A DNA stretch of 64,000 nt. Origin: an uncultured Aquimarina sp. (GTDB lineage: Bacteria; Bacteroidota; Bacteroidia; Flavobacteriales; Flavobacteriaceae). Shown here piece by piece: positions 46,275 to 55,525 of this stretch. Location of the stretch: contig NZ_CANMED010000002.1 in the NCBI RefSeq assembly GCF_947496855.1, positions 1 to 64,000 on the forward strand, written 5' to 3'. Below the pieces are notes generated by a model that was given only the letters and a program-made list of their open reading frames with translations, made no database searches and was not told the DNA's origin. Each line of letters begins with the position of its first letter. Positions within the stretch are counted from its first letter, which is position 1. Position numbers and translations under genes: made by a program.

Positions 46275-47420
46275 ATGAAAATATTACTAGTAGGAGAATA
46301 TAGTCGGTTACATAATTCGCTTAAAGAAGGCTTGATAAAAAACGGGCATCAGGTTACTCTTGTTGGTAATGGGGATGTTTTTAAAAAATATCCTGTAGAC
46401 ATTAATATTGATGGAAGATCAATAAAAAACAATTTTCTTCTCAATAAAATCCGGCATTTAATCTTTAAACTTACTTCTATTGATATTGCATCGATTGAGG
46501 CTTTTATTAGATTTAAGAGAAATCAAACATCTCTAGAGAACTACGATTTCGTACAATTGATTAACGAAACTCCTTTTAATATTGGATCATATTTTGAAAA
46601 AAAACTCTTAACATTTCTATTTCAAAAGAATAAAAATGTCTTTTTACTTGCTTGTGGAGATGACTATAGGTATATATCATATTTACTTTCTGGAAAATTT
46701 CCTTATAGCACAGTTAGCCCTTTATTAGATAATCCGACTTTAAAAAAAGCATATCGGTACACGCTAAAATTTGTATCTGAAAAACAAAAAAAAATTCACG
46801 ATTTCGTATTTGAGAATATCAAAGGTGTTATACCAGTAAGTGTAGAGTATCGTATTGCATATGTAAACACATTAAAAACATTACCTCTTATCCCTAATCC
46901 AGTAAATGTTGATAAAATTGAGATTGTTCCCTTTGTAAATAATGGAAAAATAAAAATATTACACGGAATTAATAGTGCAAATTACATGAAGAAAGGAAAC
47001 AAGTATTTTAAAGAAGCATTAGATATCATTACCAAAAAGTATTCGAATAAAATTGAAGTGATTACTACCAAAGATCTGGCATATAAAGAATATATAAAAC
47101 ATTTTTTATCTGCTCATATCATATTGGATCAAGCACAAGCTCACGACCAAGGTTATAACGCTTTAGAAGCTATGGCTATGGGAAAAGTAGTTTTTACCGG
47201 TGCGGGAAATGCTTTTAAAAAACACTATAACTTAAAAGATATTGTAGCTATCGATACATTTCCTGATAGTGCTAAAATTGCGGAAAACCTCGAGCAGCTT
47301 ATTCTTAATCCTAATCAGATTTATGAAATAGGGAAAAATGCTAGAGCATTTATAGAAAAAGAACATCACTACATCTCCATTGCAAAAAAGTACACAGAAA
47401 CCTGGAAAACGAATTGTTAG
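46275..47420 (+). CDS. GT4-like glycosyltransferase
   Basis: The protein has 381 residues with the GT-B layout: an N-terminal MKILLVGEYSRLHNSLKEGL, and a C-terminal DQAQAHDQGYNALEAMAMGK, where the conserved acidic residue contacts the nucleotide sugar. It is divergent from the aminotransferase gene and convergent with the acyltransferase gene at 47423, from which it is 2 nt away. Likely part of the polysaccharide locus. Confidence 0.8.
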   Translation: MKILLVGEYSRLHNSLKEGLIKNGHQVTLVGNGDVFKKYPVDINIDGRSIKNNFLLNKIRHLIFKLTSIDIASIEAFIRFKRNQTSLENYDFVQLINETPFNIGSYFEKKLLTFLFQKNKNVFLLACGDDYRYISYLLSGKFPYSTVSPLLDNPTLKKAYRYTLKFVSEKQKKIHDFVFENIKGVIPVSVEYRIAYVNTLKTLPLIPNPVNVDKIEIVPFVNNGKIKILHGINSANYMKKGNKYFKEALDIITKKYSNKIEVITTKDLAYKEYIKHFLSAHIILDQAQAHDQGYNALEAMAMGKVVFTGAGNAFKKHYNLKDIVAIDTFPDSAKIAENLEQLILNPNQIYEIGKNARAFIEKEHHYISIAKKYTETWKTNC

Positions 47421-47422
47421 GG

Positions 47423-48355
47423 CTAAAGGTCTAATCTATAGAAATCTTGCATATAGATTTCACATCCTAATTCTTCTTTTTGTTTAAGTAACCCAAAATT
47501 ATTATCCGTTACAGTACCCATATCAAAAAACTTATATCCTTCTTCTCTGTATCTATGAATCAAGGATATAAAAAGAAAATCAAGTGCCCTATGTTTTTCT
47601 CCCTGATCCGTAATAGCACCATATTGAGACTTTACTACATCTCTTGTTTTAAAAATAGTAATTCCTGCTAGAATTTTGTTATCTAAACTAATAACGAATT
47701 GTATAATGGATTCTGGAAATTTCTTTTTCAGCAACTGTATCTCTTCTAGAGTATGGACCGGTTTAGTATTGTGTTTTTTTGATAATCTTGGAGTTAATAC
47801 TTCATTCCAAAAATTAGTAAGATTATCAACCTCCTCTATTTGAAAACCAATATCTTTTCTTTTTTCATAATGCTTAAGCTTACTTTTATGAATACTAGCC
47901 GGTATACTATAATCTATCGCAAGATTAAGATCTTTATGATAAAGCTCTGCTCCAGTATCAGAGAGGAAAAAAGTATACTCATTAGACGGTTTTTGATGAT
48001 AAAAAATCGGTATTGATTTAATATATAAATTACTGATTTTTTGAGAACGAAGAAAATAAACCAAATCTAAAAGAATATTTCTTATCTTTTCTCCTCCTAT
48101 ACTATTTCCTAACACCAACCCTCCATAGGTAAGTCCTTGATGAGAATATACTTTTTCATCCTTTACATTCGAAGGAAAAACAGCTATTAATTTTTTTTCA
48201 TCATAAATTAATAAAGAAAAATCCTGAAATCGATCCGAATGATATTCCATGAAATCTCGATGAAATAGAAATGTACCATTTTTAGAATTATCAATAAAAC
48301 TATTCCATAAAGCATAATCATCTTTATGATATCTCTTAATCGTATACGTTTGCAA
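47423..48355 (-). CDS. FemAB/GNAT-like N-acyltransferase
   Basis: The protein has 310 residues with a double GNAT fold like the FemAB (lipid II:glycine glycyltransferase) and peptidoglycan-bridge-like enzymes: WNSFIDNSKNGTFLFHRDFM near the start and FMSLIHRY-like, YKFFDMGTVTDNNFGL near the end. In polysaccharide loci such proteins often acylate an amino sugar. If so, this would be the missing step after the FdtA-like and DegT-like enzymes, since no separate acetyltransferase is seen. That is inference. Confidence 0.75.
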   Translation of the reverse strand: MQTYTIKRYHKDDYALWNSFIDNSKNGTFLFHRDFMEYHSDRFQDFSLLIYDEKKLIAVFPSNVKDEKVYSHQGLTYGGLVLGNSIGGEKIRNILLDLVYFLRSQKISNLYIKSIPIFYHQKPSNEYTFFLSDTGAELYHKDLNLAIDYSIPASIHKSKLKHYEKRKDIGFQIEEVDNLTNFWNEVLTPRLSKKHNTKPVHTLEEIQLLKKKFPESIIQFVISLDNKILAGITIFKTRDVVKSQYGAITDQGEKHRALDFLFISLIHRYREEGYKFFDMGTVTDNNFGLLKQKEELGCEIYMQDFYRLDL

Positions 48356-48738
48356 AATAATTATTTAGGAAAGTGAAAATACTTAATTTGTTTGAGTATT
48401 CGGAATATTAGTCTTATTTTTAAGGTGTAAGAATAATAATCAGGTTTATTTTCTTACAAAATGACACTAAAAATTTATACTTAGATTGTTAAGTTAGTAA
48501 CGATAAATTAAGTAACACCTCGTAAATTATAAAAGTCACACCCTACAGTATTTATAAGATAAAGTTTTTGATGTTACGTATTAAAAAGGATATGAGAACT
48601 ATAAATGACATGAAATTCCTTATTAGTCTACTTTTGAAACTTTTATCTAAGAAAACAAGTAAATGCATTTTATCGACAAAATAAGTATTTTACCGTTATT
48701 TTAAACGATTTTACAAGTTTTACATTTTTTTAAGTCTT
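48356..48738. other. Gene-free AT-rich gap
   Basis: No credible gene was found. The only frame worth noting is a 37-codon one at 48571-48684, discussed under rejected items. The right part of the gap leads into the promoter-like element at 48739. Confidence 0.5.
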
Positions 48739-48862
48739 TACATTTGCCGGAAGAAAAAAATATTGAAGATAAATAAATTACCCCCTCAAAAACGAATTGA
48801 TCCCAAAACCATAATTACCCCAAAAATTTCAAAAAAAATCCCGAGTTTCCTCGGGATTTTTT
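48739..48862 (+). ncRNA. Candidate small RNA between promoter-like element and terminator
   Basis: TACATTTG (48739-48746) matches TAnnTTTG on the plus strand. About 85 nt later AAAAAAAATCCCGAG-TTTC-CTCGGGATTTTTT (48831-48862) forms a strong intrinsic terminator. No open frame lies between, so a transcript of about 110 nt is possible. The same terminator also serves typA from the other side, and the -33 TTG is not clear, so the case is weak. Confidence 0.25.
48831..48862. terminator. Bidirectional terminator downstream of typA
   Basis: An 11-bp stem (ATCCCGAG / CTCGGGAT plus flanking A-T pairs) with a TTTC loop and A- and T-runs on either side. It begins 26 nt after the typA stop codon. Confidence 0.85.
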
Positions 48863-48887
48863 AATTGTATATTAATTGGAAATTAGA

Positions 48888-50687
48888 TTATACGATCTTA
48901 TTTCTTTTACGTTCTACTTCTGTTAAGAATACTTTTCTTAATCTTAAATGATTAGGAGTCACTTCTACATATTCATCCTTCTGAATATATTCTAAAGCTT
49001 CTTCTAAGGAAAATTTGATTGCGGGAACAATCTTAGCCTTATCATCAGCACCAGAAGAACGTACATTACTTAATTTCTTAGTCTTAGTAATATTTACAGC
49101 CATATCATCTCCACGAGAATTCTCTCCAATCACCTGTCCTTCATAAATATCTTCTCCAGGATCTACAAAAAACTTACCTCTATCCTGTAGTTTATCAATT
49201 GAATAAGGTATCGCAGAACCTTTCTCCATAGAAACCAATGAACCATTTATACGGCCTGGGATATCTCCTTTAAGTGGTTGATATTCTTTAAAACGGTGTG
49301 CCATAATTGCTTCACCTGCAGTAGCGGTCAATAATTGATTACGCAACCCAATAATACCTCTTGACGGAACCATAAATTCACAAACCATACGGTCTCCTTT
49401 AGCTTCCATGCTTAGCATTTCTCCTTTTCTCATAGTCACCATCTCCACAGCTTTACCCGACACATTTTCTGGTAAATCAATAGTTAACTCCTCAATCGGC
49501 TCGCACTTTACACCATCAATTTCCTTAATAATTACCTGTGGCTGTCCGATCTGTAACTCATACCCTTCTCGACGCATCGTTTCGATCAAAACGGATAAGT
49601 GAAGTACGCCTCTACCAAATACTATAAATTTATCAGCACTATCTGTTTTATTAACTCTAAGTGCTAAATTTTTCTCTAATTCTTTCTCTAATCTTTCCTT
49701 AATATGTCTTGATGTAACAAATTTTCCATCTTTTCCAAAAAACGGAGAATCATTAATCGTAAATAACATACTCATCGTAGGCTCATCAATCGCAATTGCC
49801 TTTAATCCTTCAGGGTTTTCTATATCAGCAACTGTATCACCAATTTCAAATCCTTCTATACCAACCAATGCACAAATATCTCCAGCCTCTACTTGATCAA
49901 CTTTCATTCTTCCTAAACCTTCAAAAGTATGAAGCTCTTTTATCTTAGTCTTCTTAATAGAACCATCACGTTTCACTAATGAAACCTGCATACCTTCTTT
50001 CAATGTACCCCTTTGCAAACGGCCAATTGCGATACGACCTGTAAATGATGAGAAATCCAAAGATGTAATTAACATCTGTAATGTTCCTTCTTCAATCTTT
50101 GGCGCAGGAATATGTTCCATTACCATATCTAATAATGGCTCAATATTATCCGTTTCATTTTGCCAGTCGTCACTCATCCAGTTGTTCTTAGCAGAACCAT
50201 ATACCGTAGGGAAATCCAACTGCCATTCCTCTGCTCCTAATTCGAACATCAAATCGAACACTTTTTCGTGTACTTCGTCTGGAGTACAGTTTTCTTTATC
50301 TACTTTATTTATAACCACACAAGGTTTTAAACCAAGATCAATTGCTTTTTGTAATACAAAACGTGTTTGTGGCATTGGTCCTTCAAAAGCATCAACCAAT
50401 AGCAATACTCCATCGGCCATATTTAATACACGCTCTACTTCTCCTCCGAAATCGGCGTGACCTGGTGTATCAATAATATTGATTTTTGTTCCCTTATAAG
50501 TAACAGAAACATTCTTAGAAGTTATTGTAATTCCTCTTTCGCGCTCCAGATCGTTATTATCCAAAATCAAGTCTCCTGTATTTTCGTTTTCACGAAACAA
50601 TTGACAGTGATACATAATTTTGTCTACCAAGGTAGTTTTACCGTGATCTACGTGAGCAATAATAGCAATGTTTTTTATAGCAGTCAT
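48888..50687 (-). CDS. typA: Translational GTPase TypA/BipA
   Basis: The protein has 599 residues, the usual length. G1 is AHVDHGKTT, G3 is DTPGHADFGG, G4 is NKVDK and G5 lies near VYGSAKN. EF-G-like domains and a BipA-specific C-terminal domain with YVEVTPNHLRLRK follow. TypA is a ribosome-associated GTPase of stress adaptation and ribosome assembly. Upstream on the minus strand TACATTTG (50716-50709) is a good promoter element. Confidence 0.97.
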   Translation of the reverse strand: MTAIKNIAIIAHVDHGKTTLVDKIMYHCQLFRENENTGDLILDNNDLERERGITITSKNVSVTYKGTKINIIDTPGHADFGGEVERVLNMADGVLLLVDAFEGPMPQTRFVLQKAIDLGLKPCVVINKVDKENCTPDEVHEKVFDLMFELGAEEWQLDFPTVYGSAKNNWMSDDWQNETDNIEPLLDMVMEHIPAPKIEEGTLQMLITSLDFSSFTGRIAIGRLQRGTLKEGMQVSLVKRDGSIKKTKIKELHTFEGLGRMKVDQVEAGDICALVGIEGFEIGDTVADIENPEGLKAIAIDEPTMSMLFTINDSPFFGKDGKFVTSRHIKERLEKELEKNLALRVNKTDSADKFIVFGRGVLHLSVLIETMRREGYELQIGQPQVIIKEIDGVKCEPIEELTIDLPENVSGKAVEMVTMRKGEMLSMEAKGDRMVCEFMVPSRGIIGLRNQLLTATAGEAIMAHRFKEYQPLKGDIPGRINGSLVSMEKGSAIPYSIDKLQDRGKFFVDPGEDIYEGQVIGENSRGDDMAVNITKTKKLSNVRSSGADDKAKIVPAIKFSLEEALEYIQKDEYVEVTPNHLRLRKVFLTEVERKRNKIV

Positions 50688-50708
50688 ATACGCCTGAATT
50701 TAAGGCTG

Positions 50709-50716
50709 CAAATGTA
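50709..50716 (-). promoter_or_regulatory. -7 element of the typA promoter
   Basis: TACATTTG on the minus strand matches TAnnTTTG and lies 21 nt before the typA ATG. Confidence 0.5.
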
Positions 50717-50759
50717 CGTTATATTTCGACAGGTTGTATGTTAAATTAAAAATATTAAA

Positions 50760-50802
50760 AAAGCTTCAAAATCAGACACTTAAATACCTCTTTTGAAGCT
50801 TT
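50760..50802. other. Stem-loop between typA and kdsA
   Basis: AAAGCTTCAAAA (50760-50771) pairs perfectly with TTTTGAAGCTTT (50791-50802) across a 19-nt loop. It lies between the two divergent promoters and has no T-run beyond the stem; its function is unclear. Confidence 0.5.
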
Positions 50803-50951
50803 ACATATTTTCAAGTATTATACTTGTAAGACAAAGCTATTTACCTATAATACAACTAACTGAGCACCCAATAATTGAAGCTCTAAAATTATTTTGATTA
50901 TAAAATTTCTTATTGAATGATTTAAACTTTTCATACGATTATTAAAACGCA

Positions 50952-50959
50952 TATCTTTG
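50952..50959 (+). promoter_or_regulatory. -7 element of the kdsA promoter
   Basis: TATCTTTG matches TAnnTTTG and lies 18 nt before the kdsA ATG. Confidence 0.5.
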
Positions 50960-50977
50960 CTTTTTTAAAATATAGAT

Positions 50978-51796
50978 ATGGAACTTTCTAAGATCAAAAA
51001 TCTAAAAAACCTTGATGCAAATAATTTTTTCCTTCTTGCTGGACCATGTGCCATTGAGGGAGAAGAAATGGCATTGCGAATTGCTGAAAAAGTAGTAGAG
51101 ATCACTGCTAAGTTAAAAATTCCGTATGTTTTTAAAGGTTCTTTTAAGAAAGCGAATCGTAGTCGTATTGATAGCTTTACAGGAATTGGAAACGAAAAGG
51201 CTTTGAAGATTTTACGTAAAGTCGGAGAAACTTTTGATGTTCCAACAGTAACAGATATTCATGAGAATGAAGATGCTGCACTGGCGGCAGAATATGTTGA
51301 TATTTTGCAAATCCCTGCATTTCTAGTACGACAAACAGATTTGGTTGTAGCTGCCGCAAAAACTGGAAAAACTGTAAATCTCAAAAAAGGACAATTTATG
51401 AGTCCTGAAGCAATGCAGCACGCCGTTAGAAAAGTAAAAGATAGTGGTAGTGACTTGGCGATGATAACAGATAGAGGGACTATGTTTGGATATCAAGATA
51501 TGATCGTAGATTTTAGAGGAATCCCTACTATGAAGGAGTATGCAACTACCGTACTGGATGTAACACATTCACTACAACAACCTAATCAATCTAGTGGAGT
51601 AACGGGTGGTAGACCCGATATGATAGAAACTATTGCGCGAGCAGGAGTTGTAACAGGTGTAGATGGTCTATTTATTGAGACTCATTTTGATCCTGCCAAT
51701 GCAAAAAGTGATGGAGCGAACATGTTAGATCTTCAATATTTAGAAAAACTATTAAGTAATCTGGTTACTATCAGACAGACCGTAAATAAACTATAG
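50978..51796 (+). CDS. kdsA: 3-deoxy-8-phosphooctulonate synthase
   Basis: The protein has 272 residues. LLAGPCAIEGEEMALRIAEK, FKGSFKKANRSR and the C-terminal THFDPANAKSDGANML are the KdsA fingerprints. It condenses phosphoenolpyruvate with arabinose 5-phosphate to make KDO 8-phosphate for lipopolysaccharide. The start follows its own promoter by 18 nt. No KDO-transfer or cytidylyltransferase gene is nearby. Confidence 0.97.
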   Translation: MELSKIKNLKNLDANNFFLLAGPCAIEGEEMALRIAEKVVEITAKLKIPYVFKGSFKKANRSRIDSFTGIGNEKALKILRKVGETFDVPTVTDIHENEDAALAAEYVDILQIPAFLVRQTDLVVAAAKTGKTVNLKKGQFMSPEAMQHAVRKVKDSGSDLAMITDRGTMFGYQDMIVDFRGIPTMKEYATTVLDVTHSLQQPNQSSGVTGGRPDMIETIARAGVVTGVDGLFIETHFDPANAKSDGANMLDLQYLEKLLSNLVTIRQTVNKL

Positions 51797-52119
51797 TTAC
51801 TTCTATTAAAACTATACCATTCTAGCATCTATTCTGTTTACCTAAATCAAAACAGTTTCATTTAAATATGTTACCAGAAAAATTAATCATTGAGATACAT
51901 TTCGTCTCAAGATATAATAATTTGTATTTATAGGCTTTCGACTTCATATCAAAAAAATTATAGCTAATCTCGATCCTCAATCGTTTACTAAATATACAAC
52001 CAACAGACAACTTGCTACTAATCTTCAACAATATAGTCAGAAATTAGTGTATTTTTATAGTAAAGCAACGTGCTGTAACACCTGTTTTTTTTAGGTGATT
52101 TTTAGCAAAAAACAACACC
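51797..52119. other. Gene-free region upstream of the Cry-like gene, with a stem-loop
   Basis: No gene was found. At 52079-52097 CACCT and AGGTG flank a T-rich loop, forming a 5-bp stem that ends 22 nt before the ATG of the next gene. It could be a weak leader hairpin; the short stem makes it uncertain. Confidence 0.35.
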
Positions 52120-53520
52120 ATGTCCAGTAAAGTTCATATCGTATTTAACACTATAAATGATAAAGATAATTTTGAAGATTACGTAAACGAAAAAATATGC
52201 AAACCCTTGCATATTAAGACAACTACTTTTTCTGACATCGATGATCAAATCAGAACCTTAAAAATCAAAGAGATGGTACAAACCCTTTCTTCTGATCGTA
52301 AAGCAACTTCAGAACCAAAGGTTGCCACCACCGAAAATGTACCAAACGGATTGGAGATACAGCAAAAACTGAAACTGCAAATTGATTGCTTTCTTCAAGA
52401 AACTGACGCGATCTTACCATTAGGCATAAATGAACAAATAATACCGAATGGTCAAACCTCTTCTTATTTGTTAGAAGATTGGAAAAACTACAAAAAAGGA
52501 ACTCCTTTTGTAAAACGAATTACTAATAAATCTACGCTGTACTTTTTCCGCCCCGATTTGATTGTCGAGAATGGAGAACTAAAAGATATTTCTGCAGATA
52601 CCATTGAACTACCTTCTGATTTAATAAACTTACCCCTTTTATCAGGACAAAACTACGCAATAGATGCTGATTGGACCTCTGGAGTAAAGGTTTTACTTGA
52701 TGCACTTATGGGAGCGGCTCCTCCTCCACTAAATGTATTAGGAGCCGCTTTACTCGCAATGATATGGCCTAATGGCGCAAATACCAATTGGGAAGTAATT
52801 TATGATAATATCCGTAAAATTATTATCGAAGAACTGGACAAAAAGACACTTACAGATACATACGCAGAACTTAGCGGAGTACTTGATTATATTTCCGGTG
52901 AGTATATAAATCTCGCTGAAGATCCAAAAACCCCTAAAGAAACACTGCAATCTAAGCTTGAATTTTACAATCATACGCTGTACACCAAAATCCTATCTAT
53001 ATTTCAGGATAAACGTTATGCAAATGCAGCATTAGGAAACTTTTTAATTGCCGCAAGTACACATCTCACTATATTCCAAGAGAGAGCATTTCAAGACCCT
53101 AATCACACTAATCATCCTTCAGCCTCTCCATATGCTAAAACCTTATCCCAAAAAGCCATAGAATATGCAGCTCACGTGGAAGCCGTGATCCCTAAACTTG
53201 TAGCGTCCCGAGTTAAAGAAATTGGTAGTTTAAAGATTAAAAAAGATTGCACTGTATCTAGTATTGGAGATTTAATTTGTTCTTATAGCTATCATTATAT
53301 TGACGGAAAAACCGGAAAGCAATCTAAGGACATCGGTAGAGAAGGTGGAGAAAAAGCGTTAGAAAAAAAATGTAAAACCAAAGCTGAAAAACATAGAAAC
53401 GACTATATAAAATCGGTTAAAGACACTACAAATAAAAAACTACAAGAAACTGCCGGAGAGGTATCAAAAAAGTGGAGAAAATTAGCTAAAAATCCAATTC
53501 CAATTATTGAAATATCTTAG
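52120..53520 (+). CDS. Protein with a Cry delta-endotoxin domain-I-like helical bundle
   Basis: The protein has 466 residues and no signal peptide. Residues about 185-365 read like domain I of insecticidal delta-endotoxins (endotoxin_N): a hydrophobic GAALLAMIWPNGANTNWEVI start, then IRKIIIEELDKKTLTDTYAEL, GVLDYISGEY, a FYNHTLYTKILSIFQ helix and NFLIAASTHLTIFQERAF, in the same order as in Cry toxins. Domains II and III are absent; a Lys-rich C-terminal 90 residues with three cysteines takes their place. Domain I forms the pore in Cry toxins. I infer a pore-forming or toxin-like protein; relatives in Flavobacteriia are, from memory, labelled Cry8Ea1-family. Confidence 0.6.
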   Translation: MSSKVHIVFNTINDKDNFEDYVNEKICKPLHIKTTTFSDIDDQIRTLKIKEMVQTLSSDRKATSEPKVATTENVPNGLEIQQKLKLQIDCFLQETDAILPLGINEQIIPNGQTSSYLLEDWKNYKKGTPFVKRITNKSTLYFFRPDLIVENGELKDISADTIELPSDLINLPLLSGQNYAIDADWTSGVKVLLDALMGAAPPPLNVLGAALLAMIWPNGANTNWEVIYDNIRKIIIEELDKKTLTDTYAELSGVLDYISGEYINLAEDPKTPKETLQSKLEFYNHTLYTKILSIFQDKRYANAALGNFLIAASTHLTIFQERAFQDPNHTNHPSASPYAKTLSQKAIEYAAHVEAVIPKLVASRVKEIGSLKIKKDCTVSSIGDLICSYSYHYIDGKTGKQSKDIGREGGEKALEKKCKTKAEKHRNDYIKSVKDTTNKKLQETAGEVSKKWRKLAKNPIPIIEIS

Positions 53521-53542
53521 TAACTCTGCTGCAAGGAGATTA

Positions 53543-53905
53543 TTAATTCGTTATAAATTTTTCGTTTCTGTAGGTATATGCCTGTTGAAGAATTGTTACA
53601 AAGATTTGTTCATCTATCTCTTCTGATTTTCGATAACGAAAAGATTTCACATACTTTCTTTTGTCAGCCACTAGTTTATCAACGTGAGATGTAAAATATT
53701 GAGCTCCCCAAAAACCAACATCGACATATCCTTTTGTTACATTTAGATAACAAATTGGACTCTTACCGACATAATAAAAAGGCACTCTCCATTTAAACAA
53801 CAACTCAACTTCTGGTAACGTAGCCTCAATAATTACTTGTAAGTGAAGTAACATCGATTTAAATGGTTCTGTCTGATTTAAAATATACTCTTCTGCTGGT
53901 TTCAA
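53543..53905 (-). CDS. DUF1801 protein
   Basis: The protein has 120 residues. The KPAEEYILNQTEPFKSML start, WRVPFYYVGKSPICYLN and VDVGFWGAQYF match the DUF1801 (YdhG-like) fold, a small alpha/beta domain of unknown function found in many bacteria. There is no signal peptide. It is divergent from the gene at 53968 with only 62 nt between the starts. Confidence 0.8.
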   Translation of the reverse strand: MKPAEEYILNQTEPFKSMLLHLQVIIEATLPEVELLFKWRVPFYYVGKSPICYLNVTKGYVDVGFWGAQYFTSHVDKLVADKRKYVKSFRYRKSEEIDEQIFVTILQQAYTYRNEKFITN

Positions 53906-53967
53906 TAAAAAATGGTATTTTTAGAATAGATAATTTACAATTAGTAACCCTAAGATATCTAATCACA

Positions 53968-55452
53968 TTGAAACTTCAAAACCTAGTACAGTCCTTTTTG
54001 TTTTATCTACTCTTCCTTGGATTTGGAAACATACAATCTTATGCTCAAAAAAACAAACAAGGAACTTACACAATAGAAGCTACCATTTTTGATAAAGACA
54101 CTAAAGATCCATTACCTTTTACAAATGTTTTGATTAAAGGAACTTCTATAGGAACTATAACTAATGAAGAAGGAAAATTCGAACTAACACTTAGTAAAAA
54201 ATACGAATCTTCGGTAGTTATTGTCTCTTTTGTAGGCTATAAAAACAATAGTATCTCTGTTAAAAAACTAAAAGATTCTTCTAAAAAAATATTTCTAAAA
54301 TCTGTTTCTACGTCATTAGATGAAATTGTAGTTACCACAAAAAATAAATATAAAGAGCTGATCGATCAGGCTATTTCTTTAATTCCTGAGAATTATGCCC
54401 AACAACCTGTAAAACTAGAAACATATTATAGGGAATTGACTAAAATAGATGATAGCTACACCAAGTTTTCTGATGCGGCAAGTACTATCTATTATACCCC
54501 ATATGACGCCAATTTTGATTATCTATTATCCAACACTAATTATATACAATTTAATCGCTTAGAACAAAACATTAATAAGGTACCTTTTCCGGAACCAAAA
54601 GAGTTTGTTGCTGATACTAGAGACCAGACTAGAATAATTGCTTTGAGGAAAAGTAACAACTTACAAGATTTTAAAATTATGGAGCAATCTAAAAAATTAA
54701 AATCAATAGATACCTCTAATTTAAAATGGTTAGAAAACAATGAAATAGGTGGCGGTCCCTTAAGACTAACTGGTGCTGATAAAGTAAAAAGACAAGAAGA
54801 TTTTTTAGATCCAAAAATTAATAGTAAATATCTTTTTACGCTCTATGGTAGAAGTGTATATGACAATAAACCTGTTTATATTATCTCTTTTAAACCTAAA
54901 GACTCTAACAATGTAGCTATACGCTACACAGGCGAAATAACCATAGAAGAAGACAGTAAAGCGATTATTGCATATAAATATAGACTTACAAAAAAGGCGA
55001 AGAAAAAATTAAATCAACGATTTGCCACACAACTAAAAACTCCAAAAATTATAGAAGAAAAATTTAAAAAGATTTTTCTTACTCGTATCACTAGTCTCAA
55101 AGACTATATAGTTCAAGTCAACTTTTCTAACTATAAAGGTAAATGGTATCTCAAAAGAATTAAGTCTATTAATCACTATAATAATACAGGTGACTTATTC
55201 GACGCATACAATGTAACTACAGAGTCCGAATTAATAATAAACACTGTTAACACAAAGAATACCTCTCCTTTCTCCAATGAAAAAGTTTTTAGAAATAATT
55301 TTTCTAATGCCTTGTTTAACTACCCTCTTCCCTACGAAGTTGAGTTTTGGAAAAACTACAGCACCCTTGTTGCTACCGGTATTATAGGAAAAGCTCTTAA
55401 GGATCTTGAAGCAAAAGGCAGTTTAGAATCACAATTTAAAAGCAAAAATTAA
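53968..55452 (+). CDS. Carboxypeptidase-regulatory-like domain protein, TTG start
   Basis: I chose the TTG at 53968 (495 codons), because it gives a signal peptide (KLQNLVQSFLFYLLFLGFGN, then SYAQ); the frame also opens further upstream, but that would overlap the divergent gene. Residues about 35-120 are a CarboxypepD_reg-like beta domain (IEATIFDKDTKDPLPFTNVL, then SIGTITNEEGKFEL). The remaining 370 residues resemble the uncharacterised DUF5686-like C-terminal part of such proteins, with a lipoprotein-like beta pattern. It is probably secreted to the outer membrane; function unknown. Confidence 0.75.
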   Translation: MKLQNLVQSFLFYLLFLGFGNIQSYAQKNKQGTYTIEATIFDKDTKDPLPFTNVLIKGTSIGTITNEEGKFELTLSKKYESSVVIVSFVGYKNNSISVKKLKDSSKKIFLKSVSTSLDEIVVTTKNKYKELIDQAISLIPENYAQQPVKLETYYRELTKIDDSYTKFSDAASTIYYTPYDANFDYLLSNTNYIQFNRLEQNINKVPFPEPKEFVADTRDQTRIIALRKSNNLQDFKIMEQSKKLKSIDTSNLKWLENNEIGGGPLRLTGADKVKRQEDFLDPKINSKYLFTLYGRSVYDNKPVYIISFKPKDSNNVAIRYTGEITIEEDSKAIIAYKYRLTKKAKKKLNQRFATQLKTPKIIEEKFKKIFLTRITSLKDYIVQVNFSNYKGKWYLKRIKSINHYNNTGDLFDAYNVTTESELIINTVNTKNTSPFSNEKVFRNNFSNALFNYPLPYEVEFWKNYSTLVATGIIGKALKDLEAKGSLESQFKSKN

Positions 55453-55498
55453 TTTCATTTTTACTATAAAAAATTTGCGAGAATGGAATTTTTAATTT

Positions 55499-55517
55499 TA
55501 CTTTGTATTTCAAAGTA
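55499..55517 (+). promoter_or_regulatory. Palindromic operator, copy 1
   Basis: TACTTTGTATTTCAAAGTA has 7-bp arms (TACTTTG / CAAAGTA) around TATTT. It recurs with one change at 57034-57052, and both copies continue as CTTTTAA. It lies 8 nt before the ATG of the first gene. The winged-helix regulator encoded in this operon is the obvious candidate to bind it. Confidence 0.65.
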
Positions 55518-55525
55518 CTTTTAAT

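Noticed and set aside
48571-48684. A 37-codon plus-strand frame with an amphipathic MKFLISLLLKLLSKK segment
   Set aside because: It is too short, its promoter is unclear and its composition is what AT-rich DNA gives by chance; a small peptide cannot be excluded.
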